Shown: positions 44,037 to 53,492, counted from the stretch's first letter. The stretch: 64,000 nt of DNA from Methylophilaceae bacterium (GCA_027488395.1 JAIYBT010000006.1:1-64000), one strand, 5' to 3'. Notes: a model not told the origin generated them from the sequence alone. Translations and numbers: made by a program.

Positions 44037-45143
44037 TTAGTCCTCTGTCGGGCTGTGATAGCGCGCCAACCAATGTGCGTAGGGCGCTGGTAACACCCAA
44101 GCGGCTTGGTCTTTGCCTAATGCTTTGGCGGCAAAGTAAGTCCAGTATGGATTTTCTAAATGCGCGCGACCAATCATGGCAATATCCAGTTGCTGATGAC
44201 GAATGGCGTTGTCTGCCAAGGTGGGGGCGCCAAAGCCCCAAGCGGAGGAGACGGGAATCTGGGCTTGTTGGCGCACTCGCTGTGCCACGGGTGCTAAAAA
44301 GGCGGGGCCCCAAGGAATATTGGTTTCAGGGATGGTAAAGCCGACGCTGACACTTAGCATGTCTAGCCCATGCGTGCGCCAAGTATTGACCAGCGCGATT
44401 GATTCGCTGAGGGTTTGTTCATCGTTGCCATCATACTCAATGACGCCAAAGCGCGCGGTCAAGGGTAAGCGTTCCGGCCAGACCTGACGAATTGCATCCA
44501 GCGTTTCAATGGTAAAGCGTGACCGGTTTTCAACAGTACCGCCGTATTGGTCTTGACGGTGATTGCTATGTGCAGAGGTAAAGCTTTGGCCTAAATAGCC
44601 GTGTGCAAAGTGGATTTCTAGCCATTCAAAGCCCGCAGCGAGGGCTCGTTGCGCCGCATGGACAAAATCTTGTTGTACACGTTGGATGTCGGCAATCGAC
44701 ATCGCGGTGGGGACGCGTGGCAAATCGCCGCCAAATGCAATGGCAGAAGGCGCGATGGGTTGCCAAGCACGCGGATCATCGGCGGCCATGTGATCATCGC
44801 CTTCCCACGGCTTATTGGCGCTGGCTTTGCGGCCAGCATGTGCAATTTGAATTCCTGGGACTGCGCCTGCTTGTTTGATGGCAGAAGCAATTTCGCGGAG
44901 TTTTTCAGCTTGCGCATCGTTCCATAGGCCCAAGCAGCCTGGCGTAATGCGGCCCTCAGGCGCAACGCCAGTGGCTTCCACAATTACCAAGCCGCTACCA
45001 CCGCGAGCGAGGCTGGTGTAGTGGGCCAGGTGCAAATCATTGGCTATGCCATCTTCAGCCATGTATTGGCACATGGGCGGCACTGCAATGCGGTTTCTTA
45101 AGGTGATGTCTTTTAAGGTGTAGCTGGAAAATAAATCTGCCAT
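44037..45143 (-). CDS. Old Yellow Enzyme family NADH:flavin oxidoreductase
   Basis: The 368-residue FMN protein reduces activated alkenes such as quinones or unsaturated aldehydes. It has the TIM-barrel OYE signatures PPMCQYMAEDG (Cys25, as in YqjM/XenA-type class III enzymes), IHFAHGYLGQSF, SNHRQDQYGG and MIGRAHLENP. It is divergent from an ArsR-type regulator, with a perfect inverted repeat between them, so expression is likely induced by an electrophile or redox signal sensed by that regulator. Confidence 0.93.
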   Translation of the reverse strand: MADLFSSYTLKDITLRNRIAVPPMCQYMAEDGIANDLHLAHYTSLARGGSGLVIVEATGVAPEGRITPGCLGLWNDAQAEKLREIASAIKQAGAVPGIQIAHAGRKASANKPWEGDDHMAADDPRAWQPIAPSAIAFGGDLPRVPTAMSIADIQRVQQDFVHAAQRALAAGFEWLEIHFAHGYLGQSFTSAHSNHRQDQYGGTVENRSRFTIETLDAIRQVWPERLPLTARFGVIEYDGNDEQTLSESIALVNTWRTHGLDMLSVSVGFTIPETNIPWGPAFLAPVAQRVRQQAQIPVSSAWGFGAPTLADNAIRHQQLDIAMIGRAHLENPYWTYFAAKALGKDQAAWVLPAPYAHWLARYHSPTED

Positions 45144-45193
45144 GGCATGTCCTTTATATCAATATGATTGCTTAGGGAAGTGTTGAACATTAA

Positions 45194-45227
45194 ATTCTAT
45201 TGTTCGAATATAATCGAACAATAGAAT
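45194..45227. promoter_or_regulatory. Perfect inverted-repeat operator between OYE and arsR-type genes
   Basis: ATTCTATTGTTCGA and TCGAACAATAGAAT are perfect 14-bp arms with a 6-bp centre (ATATAA). It sits about 50 bp from the OYE start and 30 bp from the regulator start, placed to control both promoters. Confidence 0.85.
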
Positions 45228-45256
45228 AATATCAAGCACTGTGTTAAATTTTGCGC

Positions 45257-45568
45257 ATGCGACAAATTCATCATCCTTCTCTTGCGCAAATCACGCTCAC
45301 CGACATTATGTATGCCTTATCGGATCCAACCAGGTTGGAAATCGTCGCTCGCCTAGCCAAAGCGGATCGCAAAATGACTTGCGGCGAGTTTGATTTAAAC
45401 CGCCCTAAATCCAGCCTATCACATCACTTTAAAATTCTCAGGGCGGCAGGCTTGGTGGAAACGATGATAGAAGGCACGGAGCACATGAATACCTTACGCT
45501 TAAGCGAGATTGAGCAGAAGTTTCCTGGGGTATTAAGCGCGGTATTGCAAGCGATTGTGGTCAATTAA
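45257..45568 (+). CDS. ArsR/SmtB-family transcriptional regulator
   Basis: The 103-residue winged-helix protein has the typical ALSDPTRLEIVARLAKAD and KSSLSHHFKILRAAGLVET recognition motif. It lacks the CxC metal site of ArsR; a single Cys (MTCGEF, residue 43) could sense redox or electrophiles. It is divergent from an Old Yellow Enzyme gene and most probably represses it through the palindrome between them. ATG 45257 is preferred to the TTG six bases earlier. Confidence 0.92.
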   Translation: MRQIHHPSLAQITLTDIMYALSDPTRLEIVARLAKADRKMTCGEFDLNRPKSSLSHHFKILRAAGLVETMIEGTEHMNTLRLSEIEQKFPGVLSAVLQAIVVN

Positions 45569-46002
45569 AAGCTAGATCTTCGCCTTGGCAAGGGTGCTTT
45601 CGCGATCTTGGTGTTGCATCAATCAGGCGGACGCCACGTCGCTGATTGTTTGCACAAGCATGCGCTTAGGCTGCATATGTCGCGTTAAGGTGTGTATCGC
45701 ACCTGCACAGATGCATTGATGTCTTCAAACCCGCGCTGCAGGTGCATGCAATGTCTACGTGCCTATGCGGTATACCGCACCAACAAACACACGGGCTGAT
45801 CTGCATAATTTGCATTGTCACGCCTTTCCTCAGCCAGATGGTATGCAAAATTTGCGTAGCTTCTGCCATATTCATTCATTTAATATATTTAAAATCAATG
45901 ATTTATTAGGTTGGCATATGTGTTGCTAACCCTAGCTGTGCATCAAAATAAAAAATAGCGTGACTGAATTTATCGGTCCGAAGCAAGGTTGGGGAGCATC
46001 AT
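45569..46002. other. Intergenic region before the sugar-modification cluster
   Basis: This 434-bp region contains no convincing gene. The last 130 bp (45870-46002) are AT-rich and probably carry the promoter for the epimerase operon. No ops/JUMPstart element is seen. Confidence 0.5.
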
Positions 46003-47025
46003 TTGAAGGTGTTGGTTACAGGGGTTGCAGGCTTTATTGGCATGCATGTTGCAAAATATCTGCTTGCGCGTGGCGATAGCGTGGTAGGTATCGATGATTT
46101 AAATGCTTATTACGCTGTGTCGCTGAAACACGCGCGATTACAACAACTTACTTCTCACTCGCGTTTTAAATTTTTGCCAATCAATATTGTTGATTTAAAT
46201 GCGTTACAACATTTATGCAACCAAGAAGGATTTGACCGGGTAGTGCATTTAGCGGCGCAAGCAGGCGTGCGCTATTCGATTGATCATCCTGCTGCTTATA
46301 TTCAATCTAATCTGGTGGGATTTAGTCATGTGCTCGAAGCTTGCCGCCACGCGCAGATAGCCCATTTAGTCTATGCGAGTTCATCGAGTGTATATGGTAG
46401 CAATGCACAAATGCCGTTTTCAGAGCATGCGGGTGCAGACCATCCTCTCAGTTTGTATGCCGCCACCAAAAAATCCAATGAGTTGATGGCACATGCTTAT
46501 AGCCATTTATATGGATTACCTACCACGGGCTTACGGTTTTTTACGGTGTATGGACCGTGGGGACGACCGGATATGTCGCCATGGTTGTTTACCAAAGCCA
46601 TCTTTGATAAACAACCCATCAAGTTATTTAACCATGGCAACATGCAGCGCGACTTTACCTATATCGACGATATTGTGACCGGCACCGTGAAAGTAATGGA
46701 TCAGATTGCAACGCCGGACACGCAATTTGATCAACATCACCCAGACCCTGCATGCAGTCATGCGCCATACCGTATCTTTAATATTGGCAATCATCAACCA
46801 GAATCTCTGTTGTTCTTTATTCAAACACTCGAGCAAGCGTTAGGCTGTAAGGCCATCACTGAAATATGGCCCATGCAGGCGGGGGATGTCAGCGCTACCT
46901 ATGCGGATATTGATGCTTTAAATGCTGCCGTCGACTTTGCACCAAATACTTCACTGCAAGTTGGTCTCGCACGGTGGGCAGCATGGTATCGTGAACATGG
47001 CCATCGTTTTAATACCGCAACATGA
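46003..47025 (+). CDS. NAD-dependent nucleotide-sugar epimerase (UDP-glucuronate 4-epimerase-like)
   Basis: The 340-residue extended short-chain dehydrogenase has the NAD-binding GVAGFIG motif (7-13), the catalytic SSSSVYG and YAATKKSNE (Tyr/Lys) and a FFTVYGPWGRPDM motif typical of UDP-glucuronate 4-epimerases (LpsL/CapI/WbpP type). Thus it probably makes UDP-galacturonate or a related uronic sugar. It starts with TTG preceded by GGGGAG. The next gene overlaps it by 4 bp, so this is the first gene of the sugar-transfer operon. Confidence 0.9.
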   Translation: MKVLVTGVAGFIGMHVAKYLLARGDSVVGIDDLNAYYAVSLKHARLQQLTSHSRFKFLPINIVDLNALQHLCNQEGFDRVVHLAAQAGVRYSIDHPAAYIQSNLVGFSHVLEACRHAQIAHLVYASSSSVYGSNAQMPFSEHAGADHPLSLYAATKKSNELMAHAYSHLYGLPTTGLRFFTVYGPWGRPDMSPWLFTKAIFDKQPIKLFNHGNMQRDFTYIDDIVTGTVKVMDQIATPDTQFDQHHPDPACSHAPYRIFNIGNHQPESLLFFIQTLEQALGCKAITEIWPMQAGDVSATYADIDALNAAVDFAPNTSLQVGLARWAAWYREHGHRFNTAT

Positions 47026-48515
47026 TCCACAATATGTATCAACCACAGGACATTACTGACCAAGTTGCCCCTTTAATGCCAACTGCGCACGATTATCGTG
47101 TGTTGGTATGGCTCACGGCCGCACTCACGCTGTGTTTGTTTTTTTGGGGGTTGGGATTCATTCCATGGCTCACCTTGAACGAGGCGCGGCGCGCCATCCC
47201 CGCCCGACATATGCTGGAGAGCGGTCAATGGTTAATCCCCATGCTCAATGGTGAAATTTATATCACTAAGCCGCCGATGCTGTATTGGTGTTCTGCTAGC
47301 CTAGCTTGGCTACTCGGGCAATGTAATGAATGGAGCGCCCGTCTACCTTCAGCGCTCGCTGCCTGCGGCATTGCTTGGATGGTATTTAACTTGGCTAAAC
47401 GCCATTTTGGGCCTTGGGCCGCGTTATTTTCAGTACAGATTTTAATTGCGAATGCAGGCTTCGCTATGCTCGGACGCCAAGCGGGGATCGAAATGTTGCT
47501 TGCGTTTTTTTGTGTGAGTGCATTGTTTTGTGCTTTTAAATACACATACGATCATGAAGGGCGTCATTGGCTTAGGTTGAGTTATGCCTTGCTCGGTTTC
47601 GCGGTACTCACCAAAGGACCGTTGGCCTTATTGTTTGTCACATTGCCGTTGTGCTTGGATGCATATCTACGACCCAATGCGCGTAAATGGCAGGTGCTCA
47701 CAGATCCATGGTCATGGATCCTGTTTTTAACCATTGCTTCGTCTTGGTATCTTGCAGTGACGCTGCAATTAGGCCCTGAGGTCTGGCACGCCACAATCCA
47801 AAAAGATCTGGTCAACAAAATACAGTCGCATACAGGTGAGCCGTTTTACAATTATCTGTTATGGATCCTGCTGGATTTTTTTCCGGCGCTGCTGTTATGT
47901 TGTGTGGTGCCTTTGCGGTGGTGGTTGGACATCCAGCGCAGCGCAATTGCACGTGCGATGCTGATTGCGGTGCTAGTGCCTGTGTTGGTGTTTAGCGCAT
48001 TTAGTGATAAACATGCCAAGTATTTGTTACCGATGTATCCGTGGTTGGCTGTGCTGTTGGGGGTGCAGTTAAGTCGCTGGTTTGCGCGCATGGGGGTGGC
48101 AAAGCAAAAGTGGTTACGCACACTATCGCTACTGATGCCAGTGGGCTATGTAGTGTTTTACACGGTGGCGGAACCGAAGGTGTTTGATTATCGTGTGCAA
48201 GCGTTGCCAAAGATTGCTGCGTGGTTTGCAGCGGAACATTCAGGTTTACCGATTGTGGCTTTTCAGGCGGTCGATGCGCGTTTGCTGTATTACGCACACC
48301 ACGATATTGCCAAGATAGACGTGATTCAGCGATCTAGTTTGCCATACCCAGACATGATCGTGATTGCAGAAAATGAACATATTGCCAAGGTGCAATCTGT
48401 CGCGCAGTGCACCCTCAACACATTTCAACCCTATTTAAAACGCAAAGGACGTTTGGCTATATTTGGCTTTGGACGCGCTTGCCAAACTCAACTAGCCAGA
48501 TTGCCCGCTGTTTAA
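47022..48515 (+). CDS. ArnT-like GT39/83 family glycosyltransferase
   Basis: The 497-residue integral membrane protein has about 11-12 helices and resembles ArnT/PMT-type transferases, which take a sugar from a polyprenyl phosphate carrier and add it to lipid A or another acceptor on the periplasmic side. Supporting motifs are LNEARRAIPARHMLESGQWLIP near the N-terminus (a variant of the DE-R loop) and YITKPPMLYWCSA. Its start overlaps the epimerase by 4 bp (ATGA). Followed after 56 bp by a GT2 gene, so the set could add a uronic sugar to LPS. Confidence 0.88.
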   Translation: MIHNMYQPQDITDQVAPLMPTAHDYRVLVWLTAALTLCLFFWGLGFIPWLTLNEARRAIPARHMLESGQWLIPMLNGEIYITKPPMLYWCSASLAWLLGQCNEWSARLPSALAACGIAWMVFNLAKRHFGPWAALFSVQILIANAGFAMLGRQAGIEMLLAFFCVSALFCAFKYTYDHEGRHWLRLSYALLGFAVLTKGPLALLFVTLPLCLDAYLRPNARKWQVLTDPWSWILFLTIASSWYLAVTLQLGPEVWHATIQKDLVNKIQSHTGEPFYNYLLWILLDFFPALLLCCVVPLRWWLDIQRSAIARAMLIAVLVPVLVFSAFSDKHAKYLLPMYPWLAVLLGVQLSRWFARMGVAKQKWLRTLSLLMPVGYVVFYTVAEPKVFDYRVQALPKIAAWFAAEHSGLPIVAFQAVDARLLYYAHHDIAKIDVIQRSSLPYPDMIVIAENEHIAKVQSVAQCTLNTFQPYLKRKGRLAIFGFGRACQTQLARLPAV

Positions 48516-48571
48516 CTGTTTTTTATGATGTTTTGCTTGATTTATGATTTTATTGGGTACGCTTTTTACTG

Positions 48572-49369
48572 ATGATACAACACGCACATTCAACCCCTTC
48601 TAACACCCCTGATGCCATGGCGAAGATACGCCAGGCACATCACACGCATGCGATTCAACGACTGAGTGTAGTGGTGCCTGTTCACAATGAGGCGGGCAAT
48701 ATTGCGCCTTTGATTGCAGAGATCGAAGCCGCACTGAACGATGTCGTGCCTTTTGAAATGTTATTTATCAATGATGGCAGCGCAGATGCCACCAGTACAG
48801 AGCTGACCCATGCCATGCAACAGCATGCGCGTTTACGCGTGATTCATCATGTACACAGCTGTGGGCAATCGACAGCGTTACGCACAGGCATTCAGCATGC
48901 GACAGGCGACTGGATTGCCACGTTAGACGGTGATGGTCAAAATGATCCTGCTGATTTGCCAACACTGATCGCAGCCATTGCCCCTGGCGTGGAATTGATC
49001 GGCGGCAATCGTCGTCATGCGAGGCGCGATCCTTGGATCAAACGAATTTCTTCTGTGATTGCGAATACCGTGCGCTCACGGTTGCTGCACGATGCCACGC
49101 CAGATACAGGCTGTGGTTTGAAGTTATTTCAGCGAGCGGCATTTTTGGATTTGCCTTACTTTGATCATATGCATCGCTTTTTACCTGCGCTGATTCAACG
49201 GCGTGGCGGGCAGGTATTGTCTGTGCCAGTCAACCATCGGCCGCGCGGCCATGGCCGCTCTAATTACGGCACATTGGATCGATTAGCGGTGGGCATCGTC
49301 GATTTAATCGGCATGATGTGGCTGCTACGTCGCGTCAAGCAACCTAAAGTGGTAGAGCAAGCAAGATGA
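48572..49369 (+). CDS. GT2 family polyprenyl-phosphate glycosyltransferase
   Basis: The 265-residue protein has the GT-A signatures VVVPVHNEAGN, FINDGSADAT, TLDGDGQNDP (DXD-like metal site) and RRGGQVLSVPVNHRPRGHGRSNYG, as in ArnC and dolichol-phosphate mannose synthases. Probably it loads a sugar onto undecaprenyl phosphate at the cytoplasmic face, using the product of the epimerase. It has no C-terminal membrane helices, so it would act with the LAB_N protein and the ArnT-like transferase. It overlaps the LAB_N gene by 4 bp. Confidence 0.9.
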   Translation: MIQHAHSTPSNTPDAMAKIRQAHHTHAIQRLSVVVPVHNEAGNIAPLIAEIEAALNDVVPFEMLFINDGSADATSTELTHAMQQHARLRVIHHVHSCGQSTALRTGIQHATGDWIATLDGDGQNDPADLPTLIAAIAPGVELIGGNRRHARRDPWIKRISSVIANTVRSRLLHDATPDTGCGLKLFQRAAFLDLPYFDHMHRFLPALIQRRGGQVLSVPVNHRPRGHGRSNYGTLDRLAVGIVDLIGMMWLLRRVKQPKVVEQAR

Positions 49370-49710
49370 TGCAAGGATTAGGCTACTATTTGGCGCATTT
49401 ACTGGCGCAGTGGACGCATTACTTTCATGGCATTGGTCAGGTAGAGTGGATGTGGCTGATGGTGGGCTTGTTGGGGCAGGCCATGTTTATGATGCGTTTT
49501 GTGGTGCAATGGCTGCACAGTGAGCGACATGGTAAAAGTGTGATTCCAGTAAGCTTTTGGTATTTAAGCCTTGCAGGGGGCGTCATTGTGTTGGCGTATG
49601 GTCTACACAAAGTGGAGCCTGTGATTATCCTTGGCCAAATTCCAGGCACCTTTGTCTATGTGCGTAATTTGATGCTGATTCATCGCGAGCAGGCCAAGCA
49701 AGACGGTTAA
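49366..49710 (+). CDS. LAB_N domain membrane protein
   Basis: The 114-residue protein has three membrane helices and matches the LAB_N (lipid-A-disaccharide synthase N-terminal) domain: MVGLLGQAMFMMRFVVQWLHSERHGKSVIPVSFWYLSLAGG, also QIPGTFVYVRNLML. These small proteins are often encoded next to GT2 and ArnT-like genes and may help move the lipid-linked sugar across the membrane. It starts within the GT2 gene (ATG overlap) and overlaps the convergent antiporter gene by 4 bp. Confidence 0.9.
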   Translation: MMQGLGYYLAHLLAQWTHYFHGIGQVEWMWLMVGLLGQAMFMMRFVVQWLHSERHGKSVIPVSFWYLSLAGGVIVLAYGLHKVEPVIILGQIPGTFVYVRNLMLIHREQAKQDG

Positions 49711-51407
49711 TGGCTTGATTTTTGGAAGCGGCTTAACACATGGCTGGCCATACCTTTTGCCAACTCGGCTTCCCCAAAAAACAAAGTTTCGCCTAAGGAT
49801 TGCAAGCGTTGGTATTCATCCTCGTGATGAATGCGGATTACCACTTCGATATCAGGTTTGAGTTGCTTGGCGATGTCGACCATTTTGCGGATATTCATAC
49901 TGTCTGGCGTGGCAATAATCAGCATGGCTGCTTGTGCAATGTGTGCCTGAATCAACACGTTAGGCTCGGTAGCATTGCCCGTCACCGCAGGTTGGCCCTG
50001 TGCTCTCAATTGTTCAACCAAGGCACGGTTTTGTTCAGCAACTACAAATGGAATGCCATGTGCATTTAATGTGCTGGCAATGCGCTGGCCAACGCGACCA
50101 TAGCCTACCAATACTGCTTGTCCAGATAAAAACTTGCCTTCGGTACTCATCGGCAAGGCGCCCAAGGGGTCCGCGCGTAGTGACAGGCTACGTGCGTAGG
50201 CTGAGTGCTGGGTCATCCATTTGGAACTGGGTTTAATCAGCGCAAAAATCAACGGATTTAAGGCAATCGAGATTAAGGCCCCTGCCAATACCAAGCTCAT
50301 CCCCAGTTGGCTCAATACGCCAAGGGTGACACCTAAGCCTGCCAAAATAAATGAAAACTCCCCAATCTGAGCCAAACTGGCGGCCACTGTCAGCGCGGTA
50401 TTCAGCGGGTAGCGCAGTAACAACACGATGCTGATGGCTGCCAGCGATTTTCCTACCACTATAATGGCGACCACCGCCAACACTTGGATGGGGTGGGTGA
50501 CTAAAATGGCAGGGTCAAATAACATGCCCACTGACACAAAAAATAGTACCGCAAAGGCATCGCGTAATGGCAGTGAATCCTCGGCCGCGCGGTGACTAAA
50601 TTCAGATTCACGCATCAACATCCCTGCAAAAAACGCACCCAAGGCAAACGAGACGTGAAATAACGCAGAGGCAAAATAAGCAACACCAATCGCTGTGGCG
50701 ACGACGGTCAGCGTAAATAACTCGCGTGACCCTGTGCCAGCCACCACCCACAACAACCATGACAACGCCCGTTTGCCTACGATTAGCATCAGTGCAATAA
50801 AGCCGGTGATTTCTAGCAAGGTGATACCTAAGGTTTGCCAAATGGGTTGACTGGCGTTAGCCAATGCAGGCGCATGCCCACCGAGCAGGCTGGCTAAGGC
50901 GGGCATTAATACCAACACCAACACGGTGACCATGTCTTCAACCACGAGCCAGCCGACGGCAATTTTGCCATGCATGCTGTCGAGTATGCCCTGTGAAGTG
51001 AGTGCTTTGAGTAGCACCACAGTACTGGCACACGATAAAGATAAGCCAAAGATTAATCCTGCCCCAAGTGACCAGCCCCAAACGTGTGCCACCAGCATGC
51101 CCAATAGGGTGGCAATTGCCATTTGCGCCAAGGCGCCCGGTAGAGCAATGCCCTTGACGCTGAGTAAATCTTTCACCGAAAAGTGTAAACCAACGCCAAA
51201 CATTAATAACATCACGCCAATTTCGGACAGTTGTGAGGCAATGGCGACATCCGCAACAAAGCCCGGCGTGGCAGGGCCGATCAACACGCCCGCCAATAAA
51301 TAGCCAATCAAGGCTGGCATTTTTAATCGCTCTGCCAACAAACCAAACAACAGTGCAAAAGCAAAGGCAGTGGCGATGGTGGTAATTAAATTGAGATCGT
51401 GTTCCAT
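49707..51407 (-). CDS. YbaL-type cation:proton antiporter with RCK domain
   Basis: The 566-residue protein has about 12 membrane helices (CPA2 family; IGYLLAGVLIGP, ASTVVLLKAL, SLAQIGEFSFILAGLG) and a C-terminal TrkA-N/RCK nucleotide-binding domain (VLVGYGRVGQRIASTL, about residue 420 on). Such proteins exchange K+ or Na+ for protons and are gated by NAD(H). The closest arrangement is E. coli YbaL. It is encoded next to the TetR gene of the efflux operon (28 bp gap), on the same strand. Confidence 0.92.
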   Translation of the reverse strand: MEHDLNLITTIATAFAFALLFGLLAERLKMPALIGYLLAGVLIGPATPGFVADVAIASQLSEIGVMLLMFGVGLHFSVKDLLSVKGIALPGALAQMAIATLLGMLVAHVWGWSLGAGLIFGLSLSCASTVVLLKALTSQGILDSMHGKIAVGWLVVEDMVTVLVLVLMPALASLLGGHAPALANASQPIWQTLGITLLEITGFIALMLIVGKRALSWLLWVVAGTGSRELFTLTVVATAIGVAYFASALFHVSFALGAFFAGMLMRESEFSHRAAEDSLPLRDAFAVLFFVSVGMLFDPAILVTHPIQVLAVVAIIVVGKSLAAISIVLLLRYPLNTALTVAASLAQIGEFSFILAGLGVTLGVLSQLGMSLVLAGALISIALNPLIFALIKPSSKWMTQHSAYARSLSLRADPLGALPMSTEGKFLSGQAVLVGYGRVGQRIASTLNAHGIPFVVAEQNRALVEQLRAQGQPAVTGNATEPNVLIQAHIAQAAMLIIATPDSMNIRKMVDIAKQLKPDIEVVIRIHHEDEYQRLQSLGETLFFGEAELAKGMASHVLSRFQKSSH

Positions 51408-51434
51408 CAGGAGGACTCCACACTAGACACTTGG

Positions 51435-52055
51435 TTAAACTGCTTTTGCTGACAAGGTTGGCATGCTGAGTCGTTGCAGGGCGTAGGTGCACAGCTGCTC
51501 CGCCATTTGCCAACGTGTATCAGGGTCATGATTGCCAAAATACAAAATACTAAAAATCCCCTCGATGGTGGATTGGCAAAACAAACTGAGCATGGCTAGG
51601 TCGCACTCGGCGCTAAGTTCACCTTGTTGCTGCGCTTGCAATAACAAAGCATCAATCTGGGCAATGCGTTTTGCTTCCCATTGCAACCGTACTTGCATCA
51701 GTTCTGGACAATGATTAATGCCTAAGTATAAAAAAAATAATACCCGTTGAATGGCGCTGGACTCGATATAGCTTTTAATTTCATCGAGGCAATATCGTTG
51801 TACATTGGCTAAAGCAGCCGTGGCTGGCGCATAAGTAAATGGTTTGACGGCGTCAATTGCGCGAGTCGTCATGGCCATTGCGACGTCTAATTTACCGTGA
51901 TAATGACCATAGACGGCACCGCGCGACAAGTGGGCGTGATCGGCAATATCTGCCATGGTGGTATTGCTGTAGCCTTGGGCATAAAACACCCGCTCGGCGG
52001 CATCTAAAATGGCATCGCGGGTTTTTTGCGCATCTTCTTTGGTTTTTCTGGCCAT
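51435..52055 (-). CDS. AcrR/TtgR-like TetR-family repressor
   Basis: The 206-residue protein has an N-terminal HTH (ARKTKEDAQKTRDAILDAA, then YSNTTMADIADHAHLSRGAVYGHYHGK) that closely resembles AcrR-type repressors, and a ligand-binding C-terminal region. It is divergent from the acrA-like gene; an inverted repeat (52142-52167) between them is the probable operator. Ligands would be drugs or other efflux substrates. The antiporter gene follows on the same strand. Confidence 0.92.
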   Translation of the reverse strand: MARKTKEDAQKTRDAILDAAERVFYAQGYSNTTMADIADHAHLSRGAVYGHYHGKLDVAMAMTTRAIDAVKPFTYAPATAALANVQRYCLDEIKSYIESSAIQRVLFFLYLGINHCPELMQVRLQWEAKRIAQIDALLLQAQQQGELSAECDLAMLSLFCQSTIEGIFSILYFGNHDPDTRWQMAEQLCTYALQRLSMPTLSAKAV

Positions 52056-52141
52056 GGCGGTATCCCTAATCCACGCAACGAATCTTTAAGCAAACGACTA
52101 TTTTTTATTGAAAAATCAAGTGTGATTATAACATTCAAATT

Positions 52142-52167
52142 AATTAATCAGACATGATTGATTAATT
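52142..52167. promoter_or_regulatory. Inverted-repeat operator in the efflux divergent region
   Basis: AATTAATCA and TGATTAATT are perfect 9-bp arms separated by 8 bp, 50 bp before the acrA-like start. It is a fitting site for the TetR-type repressor encoded on the other side. Confidence 0.65.
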
Positions 52168-52216
52168 TTTAAATGCTGTTTAAAATGAAACCTTACTGAT
52201 CAGCGAAAGAGACCGC

Positions 52217-53467
52217 ATGCCAATTCTGTCCCCGCAATTGCGAACGTATGCTGATCGGATGTTGCGTTTATTGAGTTTGCTGGTACTGGTCGGTTGCTCG
52301 CAATCCACGACTGCGCCTACTTCCACAGCCACCTCCGCGCAAACAGCTACCTCTGTGCCAACACCTAGCGTTGACGTCGTCACTGTCGCTTTCTCGGAGG
52401 TCCCTAATGTGATTGAGTTGCCTGGCCGTATCGAAGCCTATCGCACGGCAGAGGTGCGCGCGCGCGTTTCTGGCATTGTCACCAAGCGCTTATATCAAGA
52501 AGGCCAAGTGGTGAAAGCTGGCACGCCGTTATTTCAAATTAATCCTGAATTGTTGCAAGCCGCAACATTGGAGGCCGAGGCGGAGTTAGCACGCGCGCAA
52601 GCACAATTGTTTAACGTCAATGATAAATTGCAGCGCTATCAAGCCTTGGTGAGTGATCAATCGGTCAGTCAACGCGATTACCGGGCCGCGCAAGCCGAAG
52701 TGCAGCTGGCCAACGCGGAAGTGGCGTCAGCCAAAGCCAAGCTTGCACGCGCAACCTTAGACCTTGGATATGCGCATGTGACCGCACCAATCGCTGGGGT
52801 GGCCCGTCGTGCCTTGATTACAGAGGGTGCGCTGGTGGCAAAAGATGCAGCCACCCCCTTAACCACGATTGAGCAAGTCAATCCAGTGTATGTCAACTTT
52901 TCTCAATCCGCCTCTGACGTGTTTGCATTACGTCAGGCCTTGCGTGCGGGCACATTAAAAGGGAATGGCGATCAGTTTGATTTAAGCCTCATTTTGCCTG
53001 ATGGCACTGTGTACCCCAGTCGCGGCACCCTGTCTTTTAAAGATGTGGCCGTCAATCCAAACACTGATTCTGTGGTCATGCGCGCCATCTTTGAGAATGC
53101 GCAACAGATCTTGATGCCGGGCGCTTATGTCCGTATCAAGATCCGTCAGGCGACGCAACCCAATGCCATCTTGATTCCGCGTGATGCGCTGATCCGCGAT
53201 CAATTTTCGACCAGAGTGTGGGTGGTGAACCCGCAAAATAGCTTGGAGTCGCGCGAGGTGCAGACGCGTCGAATGATCGATCAACATTGGGTGATCGAGC
53301 GTGGATTGCAGCCAGGTGAGCGGGTGGTGATCAGTAATGTCGCCACGCAAAGCGCAGGGACGCGAGTCAATCCCAAACAAGTCAATCTCAAGCAAGTCAT
53401 GCCTAAACAAGTTCACGCTCACCAAGTCACCACCCCAGCCAGCCACCGTAAAGCCATGGCATCATGA
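52217..53467 (+). CDS. acrA: RND efflux periplasmic adaptor (AcrA/MexA type)
   Basis: The 416-residue membrane fusion protein links the RND pump to the outer-membrane channel. It has a lipobox (LVGC, about residue 33), lipoyl halves (VRARVSGIVTKRLYQEGQVVKAG and TLDLGYAHVTAPIAG), an alpha-hairpin between them (LQRYQALVSDQSVSQRDYRAAQAEVQLANAEV) and beta-barrel region. The C-terminal tail has repeated KQV-type units (about residues 385-405), which look like small duplications. AAGAGAC precedes the ATG. First gene of the acrAB-outer-membrane factor operon. Confidence 0.95.
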   Translation: MPILSPQLRTYADRMLRLLSLLVLVGCSQSTTAPTSTATSAQTATSVPTPSVDVVTVAFSEVPNVIELPGRIEAYRTAEVRARVSGIVTKRLYQEGQVVKAGTPLFQINPELLQAATLEAEAELARAQAQLFNVNDKLQRYQALVSDQSVSQRDYRAAQAEVQLANAEVASAKAKLARATLDLGYAHVTAPIAGVARRALITEGALVAKDAATPLTTIEQVNPVYVNFSQSASDVFALRQALRAGTLKGNGDQFDLSLILPDGTVYPSRGTLSFKDVAVNPNTDSVVMRAIFENAQQILMPGAYVRIKIRQATQPNAILIPRDALIRDQFSTRVWVVNPQNSLESREVQTRRMIDQHWVIERGLQPGERVVISNVATQSAGTRVNPKQVNLKQVMPKQVHAHQVTTPASHRKAMAS

Positions 53468-53492
53468 ATGATCAGCACAACAAAGGGTTGCG

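Noticed and set aside
45666-45875. Open reading frame of 69 codons on the minus strand before the epimerase operon
   Set aside because: Cys/His-rich product without known features, no good Shine-Dalgarno, and located in AT-poor intergenic sequence typical of chance frames.
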